NCBI GenBank assembly: GCA_030589715.1
Contig: JAUUVE010000181.1
Span: forward strand, 1-5,427
Direction of reading: 5' to 3'
Origin: Desulfobacteraceae bacterium
GTDB taxonomy: Bacteria; Desulfobacterota; DSM-4660; Desulfatiglandales; Desulfatiglandaceae
Length of the DNA stretch: 5,427 bases
Part shown: positions 1 through 5,427 of the stretch, piece after piece
How positions within the stretch are numbered: the first letter of the stretch is position 1
How the letters are laid out: the number at the start of each line of letters is the position of its first letter
The notes under the pieces: generated by a model
What the model was told of the DNA's origin: nothing
Seen by the model: only the letters and a program-made list of their open reading frames with translations
Databases searched by the model: none
Translations under genes and position numbers: made by a program

Positions 1-615
1 GAGGAGACCCTTAAAGACGGTTATGTCCTTTCCGGCGATGCAGGATATATGACTGAGAAAGGACATCTCAAGATCATAGATCGGGCCAAGGATGTCAGCA
101 GGCTGACCGACGGCACCCTTTTTGCGCCCAAGTACATCGAAAACAAACTCAAATTCCGCCCCTTTATCAAGGAGGCCGTGGCCCATGGAAAGGATATGGA
201 CTATGTTTCTGCCTTTATTGATATCGATTACGGGGCCGTGGGGAACTGGGCCGAACGGCGGCATATCCCCTATACCAGCTATACGGATCTTGCCCAAAAG
301 CCCGAGGTCTATGATCTCATTTATGACGGAGTTATCCGAGTCAATAAGAGCCTGAGCCAGGATGAAAAACTCCGTGGAGCTCAGATCAAGCGGTTTTTGC
401 TGCTGCACAAGGAGCTTGATCCTGACGACGGCGAGATAACCCGAACAAGGAAGGTAAGAAGGAAGTTCGTTGCAGAAAAGTACGGCACACTTATTGACGC
501 GCTTTATGATGAAGCAAAAGACAGCATAGACGTTGACGCGACCTTTACTTACGAGGACGGCAGGACCACCACCATGAAAGCCAATCATGGGATCCGCAAC
601 GCCGAGACCTTTTGA
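1..615 (+). CDS. AMP-forming acyl-CoA synthetase, C-terminal part (5' end outside window)
   Basis: This is the last 204 residues of an ANL-superfamily acyl-CoA ligase, which activates a carboxylic acid with ATP to an acyl-adenylate and then an acyl-CoA in the cytoplasm or at the inner membrane. The reading frame is open from base 1, so the ATG at 49 is an internal methionine and not the start. Visible motifs, numbered from the first codon: DGYVLSGDAGY (6-16), matching the conserved TGD region; IIDRAKDV (25-32), the hinge motif (usually GRxKD) before the mobile C-terminal domain; and GEITRTRKVRRKF (144-156), where the catalytic lysine is expected near the end, probably K151. The DRAKD hinge and TRTRKVRRK ending resemble the long-chain (FAA1/COG1022) type more than short-chain acetyl-CoA synthetases. 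The stop at 613-615 lies 15 bases before livG, so the two are probably cotranscribed. The acyl substrate is unknown. Confidence 0.9.
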   Translation, partial: EETLKDGYVLSGDAGYMTEKGHLKIIDRAKDVSRLTDGTLFAPKYIENKLKFRPFIKEAVAHGKDMDYVSAFIDIDYGAVGNWAERRHIPYTSYTDLAQKPEVYDLIYDGVIRVNKSLSQDEKLRGAQIKRFLLLHKELDPDDGEITRTRKVRRKFVAEKYGTLIDALYDEAKDSIDVDATFTYEDGRTTTMKANHGIRNAETF

Positions 616-630
616 TGGAGTAAGTAGATT

Positions 631-1416
631 ATGAATAAAAAGAGGGAACCTTTACTCCGCGTAGAAGACATAAGTATCACCTTCGGGCGGTTGAAGGCCC
701 TTAACGGGGTCAGCCTCGAGGTATATCCGGGAGAGGTCATGGCCATCATTGGACCAAACGGCGCCGGCAAGACAACCATGCTGAACGTCATCAACGGGGT
801 CTATACCCCCGATGAGGGACGCATCTTCTTCGAGGGAATGGAGAGGCCCCTGAAAATGAAACCCCACCATGTAGCAGCCATGGGGATCTCCAGGACCTTT
901 CAGAATCTGGCCCTCTTTAGGGGAATGACGACCCTGGGAAACATCCTTGTGGGTCGAAGCCAGAAGATGCATTCAAATTTCTTCTCGCAGGGTATCTACT
1001 GGGGTATGAGTGAGAAGGAGGAGGTTGAGCACAGAGAGGCGGTGGAGTGGATCATAGACTTCCTTGAGATCGAAAATATCCGCAAACAGCCTGCCGGGAT
1101 GTTGCCCTATGGACTGCAAAAAAGGGTAGAGTTGGGACGCGCCCTGGCAGCGGAGCCCAAGCTCCTCCTCCTGGACGAGCCCATGGCCGGAATGAACCTG
1201 GAGGAAAAGGAGGATATTGCCCGCTTCGTCCTGGATGCAAATGAAGAACTGAACTACACCATTGCCCTGATCGAACATGATATGGGAGTGGTCATGGATA
1301 TCTGCGACCGTATCGTGGTCCTGGATTTCGGCAACAAGATTGCCGAGGGTACTCCGGAGGAAATCAAGGCGAACCCCAAGGTAATCCAGGCCTATCTTGG
1401 TACGGCAGGGGGTTGA
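631..1416 (+). CDS. livG: LivG-type ABC transporter ATP-binding protein
   Basis: This 261-residue protein is one of the two cytoplasmic ATPases that power a branched-chain amino-acid-type (HAAT) importer. The ATPase motifs are all present: Walker A GPNGAGKTT (41-49), Q-loop FQN with Q91, a signature region LPYGLQKRVELGRAL (158-172), Walker B LLLLDEP (178-184) and the switch histidine in IEHDMGVV (H216). The C-terminal tail around GTPEEIKANPKVIQAYLG (240-257) is the typical LivG ending. The signature has proline where many ABC proteins have serine (LPYG for LSYG or LSGG); I believe this is common in LivG proteins and not a defect. The length is normal for LivG (about 250-260). A TGGAG at 616-620, 10 bases upstream, serves as ribosome binding site and supports the ATG at 631. 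It sits between the ligase and the permease genes. Confidence 0.95.
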   Translation: MNKKREPLLRVEDISITFGRLKALNGVSLEVYPGEVMAIIGPNGAGKTTMLNVINGVYTPDEGRIFFEGMERPLKMKPHHVAAMGISRTFQNLALFRGMTTLGNILVGRSQKMHSNFFSQGIYWGMSEKEEVEHREAVEWIIDFLEIENIRKQPAGMLPYGLQKRVELGRALAAEPKLLLLDEPMAGMNLEEKEDIARFVLDANEELNYTIALIEHDMGVVMDICDRIVVLDFGNKIAEGTPEEIKANPKVIQAYLGTAGG

Positions 1417-1420
1417 AGAC

Positions 1421-1468
1421 TGGAGTGTTGGGTGATTGGAGTAATGGAGTATTGGAGAGATGGGTGTG
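1421..1468 (+). repeat. Degenerate 8-bp tandem repeat in the livG-livH gap
   Basis: Six consecutive octamers follow the livG stop codon by four bases: TGGAGTGT (1421), TGGGTGAT (1429), TGGAGTAA (1437), TGGAGTAT (1445), TGGAGAGA (1453) and TGGGTGTG (1461). The consensus is about TGGAGTRT and the period is exactly 8 with no indels. Because 8 is not a multiple of 3 and the units contain stops in some frames, it does not look like coding sequence. No inverted repeat or transposase is visible. Function is unknown; it may be a simple-sequence expansion or part of a dispersed intergenic repeat family. Confidence 0.8.
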
Positions 1469-1528
1469 GCGGCAATCATAAGTAATCAATAAGTTCACAA
1501 CTTCCAAGCTGCGCTAAGGAGTTAACGT

Positions 1529-2407
1529 ATGGCCTTTTTCTTTGAGGTATTGATCAGCGGGCTCTTGGTGGGTGTCATGTATTCCCTTGTGGCCATGGGG
1601 TTCGCGCTTATATACAAGGCGTCGGGTGTCTTTAATTTTGCCCAGGGGGATATGAGCCTCCTGGCAGGCCTTGCCCTGGTGGGTTTTCTGACTGTCATGC
1701 CCCTGTGGCTCGCTCTTATCTGTACGGTTGCTGTCATGGCCATATTGGCATACGGTACTGTGTTTATCATCTTTCGACCCCTGGTAGCCCGCTCTCCGCT
1801 TATCCTCTTCATGGCGGCCATCGGTCTATCGTTCCTGATACAGGGGATTGGACAGGCAATCTGGGGCACAGATGCTAAAGGGCTGAATATCGGAATTCCT
1901 GATGTCCTTGTCCAGATAGGTGAGATTTACATCAGCACCTTTGATCTGACCTTTGGCGGTATGGCCGCGGCCCTGGTGGCCGGTCTTGTCTGGTTTTTTC
2001 AGAAGACAAGGACAGGAAGGGCGCTGCGCGCAGTCGCTGATGACCACGAGGCCGCCCTTTCCGTAGGGATCCCGCTCCTCAGGGCCTGGGCCGTGACCTG
2101 GGTGATTGCCGGGATCGTGGCCACGGTGGCGGGCGTGGCATGGGGATCTCGCCTGGGGGTCCAGTTCAGCCTGTCTCTTATTGCCTTAAAGGCCCTGCCT
2201 GTCCTTATCCTGGGCGGTATTGACAGCATCCTGGGCGCCATCCTGGCAGGCCTTTTGATTGGAGCCAGCGAGAACCTGGCAGAGGTCTTTATTGGCCCTT
2301 ATGTGGGCGGCGGAATTCAGACCTTTTTCCCATACTTGGTGGCATTACTTGTCCTCTGGTTCAAGCCCTACGGTATGTTCGGTAAAGAGATTATAGAAAG
2401 GGTTTAG
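1529..2407 (+). CDS. livH: LivH-type ABC transporter permease
   Basis: This 292-residue, very hydrophobic protein is one of the two inner-membrane permeases forming the translocation channel of the HAAT importer. Family hallmarks are the N-terminal block GFALIYKASGVFNFAQGDM (24-42), the cytoplasmic loop TRTGRALRAVADDHEAALS (160-178) that should contact an ATPase (EAA-like coupling loop), and the C-terminal block LPVLILGGIDSILGAILAG (223-241) followed by FKPYGMFGK (278-286). Length fits the family (about 290-300). The start at 1529 is supported by AAGGAG at 1516-1521, seven bases upstream. It follows livG by 112 bases, a larger gap than its neighbours on the other side, and is followed by livM after only 3 bases, so H and M are almost certainly translated from the same message. 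Confidence 0.95.
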   Translation: MAFFFEVLISGLLVGVMYSLVAMGFALIYKASGVFNFAQGDMSLLAGLALVGFLTVMPLWLALICTVAVMAILAYGTVFIIFRPLVARSPLILFMAAIGLSFLIQGIGQAIWGTDAKGLNIGIPDVLVQIGEIYISTFDLTFGGMAAALVAGLVWFFQKTRTGRALRAVADDHEAALSVGIPLLRAWAVTWVIAGIVATVAGVAWGSRLGVQFSLSLIALKALPVLILGGIDSILGAILAGLLIGASENLAEVFIGPYVGGGIQTFFPYLVALLVLWFKPYGMFGKEIIERV

Positions 2408-2410
2408 TAT

Positions 2411-3469
2411 ATGTTCTATCGAGAATGTGGTGTCTTGAAGGAGACCTATAGGCAAGACATGGCCATTTTTCCCATCCCTCTTGACAGGTGGGGCCTGGGT
2501 GTCATGCTGGTCCTGGCATTTCTTGTCATCCCCTTCACAGCCAGCGATTACTGGCTCAGCAGCATCATGCTCCCCTTTTACTGTTTCTCCCTGGCGGCCC
2601 TCGGCCTCAACTTTTTGACAGGATACGCGGGACAGGTCTCAATAGGTCATGCCGCCTTTATGGCTGTTGGGGCCTATTCCTCGCTGATCCTTTACGGACG
2701 GTACGGTGTCCCTCTCCCTTTGAGCATACTCGGTGGCGGTATCTTTGCATCGGCCGCGGGGACCATCTTCGGCATCCCCTCCCTCAGGATCAAGGGGTTT
2801 TATCTGGCGGTTTCGACCCTTGCGGCCCAGTTTATCATCGAATGGGTCCTTACCCACTGGCAATGGGTCAGCGGAGGTGTCTTTGGCACCGTCGATGCCC
2901 CCGACATGTATATCTTTGGATGGTTGATCGACACACCCGTAAAGAAATACTATCTGGTCCTGTGTGTCTTAATCTTGCTTACTGTGTTCGGAAAGAACCT
3001 GGTGAGGGGGCAGTTGGGCCGTAACTGGACGGCAATCCGGGACATGGACGTGGCCGCCGAGATCATTGGCGTATCCCTGTTTCGTAACAAATTAATTGCC
3101 TTTGCCGTGAGTTCCTTCTATGCGGGGGTTGCCGGTTCCCTGATAACCTTTACCTATTACTTGGCCGCAAATATTGAGGAGTTCAACCTGTTTCTCTCTT
3201 TTCACCTCCTGGGGATGATCATCATAGGCGGAATGGGGACGGTCCTGGGCTCATTCTTTGGTGCCGGCTTTATGACCCTGCTCCCCATCTTTATCAACCA
3301 GACGCTATTGACCATCATGGAGAGGGTGCCGTCAGATATTCGTGCCAATAGTGAGGCAATCGTCTTTGGCGGGCTTATTGTATTCTTCCTCATTGTCGAG
3401 CCCTATGGCATGGCCAGGCTCTGGCAGACCATTAAGGAAAAGATGCGTCTGTGGCCGTTTCCATATTAG
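2411..3469 (+). CDS. livM: LivM-type ABC transporter permease
   Basis: This 352-residue protein is the second inner-membrane permease and partner of LivH. It shows the LivM signature GYAGQVSIGHAAF (71-83), the conserved IPSLRIKGFYLAVSTLAAQF (122-141), a coupling-loop region AIRDMDVAAEIIGV (208-221) and GGMGTVLGSFFGAG (273-286), ending in a VEPYGMARLW tail. An alternative start exists at ATG 2459 (residue 17), where AAGGAG at 2438-2443 lies 15 bases upstream, too far for a usual site. I keep 2411 because GAAAGGG at 2396-2402 is 8 bases upstream, and because the N-terminal CGVLKETYRQDMAIF stretch resembles, as I recall, the soluble N-termini of LivM proteins in such operons. It starts 3 bases after the livH stop. 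Confidence 0.94.
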   Translation: MFYRECGVLKETYRQDMAIFPIPLDRWGLGVMLVLAFLVIPFTASDYWLSSIMLPFYCFSLAALGLNFLTGYAGQVSIGHAAFMAVGAYSSLILYGRYGVPLPLSILGGGIFASAAGTIFGIPSLRIKGFYLAVSTLAAQFIIEWVLTHWQWVSGGVFGTVDAPDMYIFGWLIDTPVKKYYLVLCVLILLTVFGKNLVRGQLGRNWTAIRDMDVAAEIIGVSLFRNKLIAFAVSSFYAGVAGSLITFTYYLAANIEEFNLFLSFHLLGMIIIGGMGTVLGSFFGAGFMTLLPIFINQTLLTIMERVPSDIRANSEAIVFGGLIVFFLIVEPYGMARLWQTIKEKMRLWPFPY

Positions 3470-3502
3470 GTATTCGTTATGGGTTATTGGTTATTGGGTG
3501 TT
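3468..3502 (+). repeat. Degenerate 7-bp tandem repeat overlapping the livM stop codon
   Basis: Five heptamers lie in phase: AGGTATT (3468), CGTTATG (3475), GGTTATT (3482), GGTTATT (3489) and GGGTGTT (3496). The two central units are identical; each outer one matches GGTTATT at 5 of 7 positions. The first unit includes the last two bases of the livM TAG stop (3467-3469). The array ends in TGGGTGT (3495-3501), the same seven bases found at 1461-1467 near the end of the octamer repeat after livG. There is no coding or inverted-repeat structure. Function unknown. Confidence 0.65.
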
Positions 3503-3542
3503 TGAAAATTATGGCGCTATTTACGGTTTCCAATGCTCTCTG

Positions 3543-3571
3543 CTGACCACCTGCGAGTGAAGCAGTAAGAT
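3543..3571 (+). promoter_or_regulatory. Tentative sigma-70-like promoter before the binding-protein gene
   Basis: CTGACC (3543-3548, 4 of 6 to TTGACA) and TAAGAT (3566-3571, 4 of 6 to TATAAT) are separated by 17 bases. A start near 3578 would give a leader of about 70 bases before the ATG at 3647. An internal promoter here would let the binding protein be made in excess over the permeases, which is usual for ABC importers. Matches of this quality occur by chance, so this is weak. Confidence 0.25.
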
Positions 3572-3630
3572 GTTGTGTTTGGTTTTTGGTCCTTATTAGG
3601 GGAGGTCTTGTTCAACCACAAACTTTTGAA

Positions 3631-3638
3631 AAAGGAGG
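3631..3638 (+). promoter_or_regulatory. Strong ribosome binding site that decides the binding-protein start
   Basis: AAAGGAGG is a near-perfect anti-Shine-Dalgarno match. It lies 8 bases from the ATG at 3647 and only 2 bases from the ATG at 3641, so 3647 is preferred. It is the best such site in the window, in keeping with high expression of a periplasmic binding protein. Confidence 0.8.
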
Positions 3639-3646
3639 ATATGAAC

Positions 3647-4978
3647 ATGGGACGTAAATTGATTTTTGGTTTTTTTGCTATTGTTCTTGCGATGAGTTTT
3701 GTCTTTATTTCAGGGCAGGCAATGGCCGCCGAGAAAAAGAAGGAGGGACCCACCCAGTTTTTCGGCATCCTGATCTACCGGACCGGGCCGTTTGCTGCCG
3801 GCGGGAGCGGGGTCGGCAGCGGCTGGGAGGACTTTATGGAACTCAGAAACATGCAGGGCGGGGTCAACGGCATCAAATACAGCTGGGAGGAGTGCGAAAC
3901 CGCCTATAACACCGCTCGCGGGGTTGAGTGTTATGAACGGTTAAAGGACAAAATGGTCCTTGTCCACCCCCTGAGCACGGGCATCACCTATGCCCTGATT
4001 CCCCGGGGCACCAAGGAACACAAGGTGGTAATTTCCTCCGGGTATGGCAGGGCCGATGCCTCTGACGGAAGCGTCTTCCCCTGGGTCTTTACCACACCCA
4101 CCAATTACTGGTCCCAGAATTCGGCCAAGATCAAGTTTATCGGGAAGCAGATGGGGGGTATGGACAAACTCAAGGGGTTAAAGATCGCCAACCTGTATAT
4201 CGATATCCCTTACGGACAGGAAACCAAGCCCATGCTGGACGCCCTTGGCAAGAAGTTCGGATTTACCGTAAGACACTTCCCCGTGCCCTGGCCCGGGATT
4301 GACCAAAAGGCCCAGTGGTTGGATATTGTGAGGAGATACAAGGCCGACTGGGTCATCAACCGGAACTGGGGCGTCTCCTGCACCGTACCGCTAAAAGAGG
4401 CCGCCAGACTCAGGTTTCCCGCGAACCGTATCTTAGGTGGATGGTGGTGCGGGTCTGAAGAGGACGTGCTCCCGGCAGGACCGGCAGCCAAGGGCTACTA
4501 CACGGCCAACTGGCACGGAGTGGGCAGGAATTTCCCTCTAATCCAGGAGATAGTTGACAAGGTCTATGGCAAAATGAAGGGGCATATCTCCTTTACCCGT
4601 GTGGGTTCGGTATATTGGAACAGAGGGGTCTATACCGCTCTCATAAACGAAGAGGCAATGCGTACTGCTCATAAGAAATTCGGGGTGAAAGTGCTGACAG
4701 GCGATGAGATGCGATGGGGCATGGAGCACCTTAATATAACAAAGGAGAGGATCAAAGAGCTCGGACTGGAAGGCTTTATGGGCCCCGTCAAGACATCCTG
4801 TGAAAACCATGAAGGGGGCAAGACGGTCCTGTTCCAGCAGTGGGACGGTAAGAAGTGGGTGAAGGTGGACGAAATAGCACCTATGACGGACTTTGTCTGG
4901 AAGAGGATAAAAGCTTCAGCCGCAAAGTACGCCAAAGAAAAGGGGATCACTCCGAGAGATTGTTCAAAAGTGGATTGA
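3647..4978 (+). CDS. Periplasmic substrate-binding protein of a Liv/HAAT-type ABC importer
   Basis: This 443-residue protein is the extracytoplasmic receptor that captures the substrate and delivers it to LivH/LivM. The N-terminus is a signal peptide: basic MGRK, a hydrophobic core (about residues 5-22), then GQAMA|AEKKK with cleavage after A27 or A28. There is no lipobox cysteine, so it should be a soluble periplasmic protein. The mature part begins with a Peripla_BP_6-type first strand (FFGILIYRTGPFAAGGSG, 38-55) and contains ANLYIDIPYGQETKPML (181-197), typical of the second-lobe entry. It is longer than E. coli LivJ/LivK (about 365-370 residues). It has six cysteines, at 83, 95, 245, 268, 385 and 439, and is rich in aromatic residues (for example GGWWCGSEED at 264-273). 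The frame is open upstream to an ATG at 3575, but that start lacks a good ribosome site and would bury the signal peptide. The ligand is unknown; the neighbouring acyl-CoA ligase suggests a carboxylate. Confidence 0.92.
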   Translation: MGRKLIFGFFAIVLAMSFVFISGQAMAAEKKKEGPTQFFGILIYRTGPFAAGGSGVGSGWEDFMELRNMQGGVNGIKYSWEECETAYNTARGVECYERLKDKMVLVHPLSTGITYALIPRGTKEHKVVISSGYGRADASDGSVFPWVFTTPTNYWSQNSAKIKFIGKQMGGMDKLKGLKIANLYIDIPYGQETKPMLDALGKKFGFTVRHFPVPWPGIDQKAQWLDIVRRYKADWVINRNWGVSCTVPLKEAARLRFPANRILGGWWCGSEEDVLPAGPAAKGYYTANWHGVGRNFPLIQEIVDKVYGKMKGHISFTRVGSVYWNRGVYTALINEEAMRTAHKKFGVKVLTGDEMRWGMEHLNITKERIKELGLEGFMGPVKTSCENHEGGKTVLFQQWDGKKWVKVDEIAPMTDFVWKRIKASAAKYAKEKGITPRDCSKVD

Positions 4979-5002
4979 TCCTTAAAAGATATCATGCGCA
5001 AA

Positions 5003-5025
5003 GGGGGGCCTTTCAGTGGCCCCCC
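5003..5025 (+). terminator. GC-rich hairpin between the binding-protein gene and livF
   Basis: GGGGGGCC (5003-5010) and GGCCCCCC (5018-5025) form a perfect 8-bp stem around a 7-base loop, TTTCAGT. The right arm lies in a run of nine C (5020-5028), so pairing can slip. Only a short TTTT (5033-5036) follows, eight bases past the stem, so it is not a classical intrinsic terminator. It may be a partial terminator or an mRNA-stabilising structure that keeps the binding-protein message more abundant than livF downstream. Confidence 0.5.
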
Positions 5026-5086
5026 CCCTGCATTTTAACCCTTGTCCGTGAAAAGGCGCAGTACAAGAAGAAAGGTATGTGCGAGA

Positions 5087-5427
5087 ATGGAGCAGGCACC
5101 TTTACTTAAGGTCAACAACATCGAGGTCATATACGAACATGTTATCCTGGTCCTCAAGGGGGTCTCCCTTGAGGTACCTCACGGGAACATCATATCTCTC
5201 CTCGGGGCCAATGGCGCCGGCAAGACCACTACCCTGAAGGCCATTTCGAACCTGGTCAAGGCGGAACGGGGTGAGGTGACCAAAGGTACCGTTGAATTTG
5301 AAGGAAAACGTATTGACAAGATGTATGCGCCCCAGGTGGTGAAGTTAGGCGTCATCCAGATAATGGAAGGAAGACGCACCTTTGAGCATCTCACCGTAGA
5401 GGATGATCTCCTCACCGGCGCATACAC
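5087..5427 (+). CDS. livF: LivF-type ABC transporter ATP-binding protein, N-terminal part (3' end outside window)
   Basis: The first 113 residues of the second ATPase of the importer are present, with the end outside the window. Walker A is GANGAGKTT (40-48) and the Q-loop region is VIQIMEGRRTFEHLTVEDDL (89-108), with Q91 and the EGRR-F-LTVE-LL pattern that marks LivF rather than LivG. The signature, Walker B and switch histidine lie beyond the edge. The start is ATG 5087, with a modest AAAGG at 5071-5075, 11 bases upstream. A GTG at 5048 is in frame but would add a basic stretch without family resemblance. It is 108 bases downstream of the binding-protein stop and on the far side of a hairpin. 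The gene order G-H-M-binding protein-F differs from the E. coli order, where the binding protein comes first and G and F are adjacent. Confidence 0.93.
   Translation, partial: MEQAPLLKVNNIEVIYEHVILVLKGVSLEVPHGNIISLLGANGAGKTTTLKAISNLVKAERGEVTKGTVEFEGKRIDKMYAPQVVKLGVIQIMEGRRTFEHLTVEDDLLTGAY

Noticed and set aside
1421..1468. CRISPR-like array
   Set aside because: The units are contiguous 8-mers with no spacers and there are no cas genes nearby.
973..1479. 168-codon open frame on the - strand across livG
   Set aside because: It lies almost wholly opposite a well-supported ATPase gene, reads across the tandem repeat at one end and has no recognisable domain; it is a shadow frame.
3540..3565. 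Possible hairpin CTGCT ... AGCAG in the livM-binding-protein gap
   Set aside because: Only 5 bp of stem with a 16-base loop and no extension; expected by chance.
3575..3646. Upstream ATG at 3575 as start of the binding protein
   Set aside because: It would add 24 residues before the signal peptide, has no ribosome site of quality, and a near-perfect site sits correctly before 3647.
4855..5109. 84-codon + strand frame covering the end of the binding-protein gene, the hairpin and the start of livF
   Set aside because: It overlaps two solid genes in another frame, has no family resemblance and runs through the hairpin.
5179..5427. Open frame on the - strand with a VVLPAPLAP stretch
   Set aside because: VVLPAPLAP is the antisense reading of the livF Walker A codons; a similar VVLPAPFGP appears opposite the livG Walker A. 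It is an artefact of the conserved motif.

Overview
The window looks like one co-directional (+ strand) operon segment from a Gram-negative bacterium. It encodes a branched-chain amino-acid-type (Liv/HAAT) ABC importer together with a long-chain/aromatic-type acyl-CoA synthetase. The gene order ligase, livG, livH, livM, substrate-binding protein, livF, the moderately high GC and the protein style suggest a Desulfobacterota (former Deltaproteobacteria) or related proteobacterial genome. That placement is inference from protein style, not from a marker gene.

Layout: 1-615 is the C-terminal end of an AMP-forming acyl-CoA synthetase, cut by the window edge. 631-1416 is the LivG-type ATPase. A 112-bp gap follows, holding a degenerate 8-bp tandem repeat. 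1529-2407 is the LivH-type permease, followed after 3 bases by the LivM-type permease at 2411-3469. A 177-bp gap carries a degenerate 7-bp tandem repeat that starts inside the livM stop codon, a tentative promoter and a strong ribosome binding site. 3647-4978 is the secreted periplasmic binding protein. A 108-bp gap contains a GC-rich hairpin, and livF starts at 5087 and runs off the right edge.

Together the genes make a full five-part importer: a binding protein in the periplasm, two membrane permeases and two ATPases. The ligase at the head would convert a carboxylic acid to its CoA thioester in the cytoplasm. The simplest reading is that the importer takes up a carboxylate (aromatic, branched or fatty acid) that the ligase then activates, rather than leucine, isoleucine or valine. 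The substrate cannot be read from the sequence. The operon is a recognisable, common type. I see no clearly new system; the most unusual features are the two short-period tandem repeats placed just after stop codons, and the six-cysteine binding protein with an unknown ligand.
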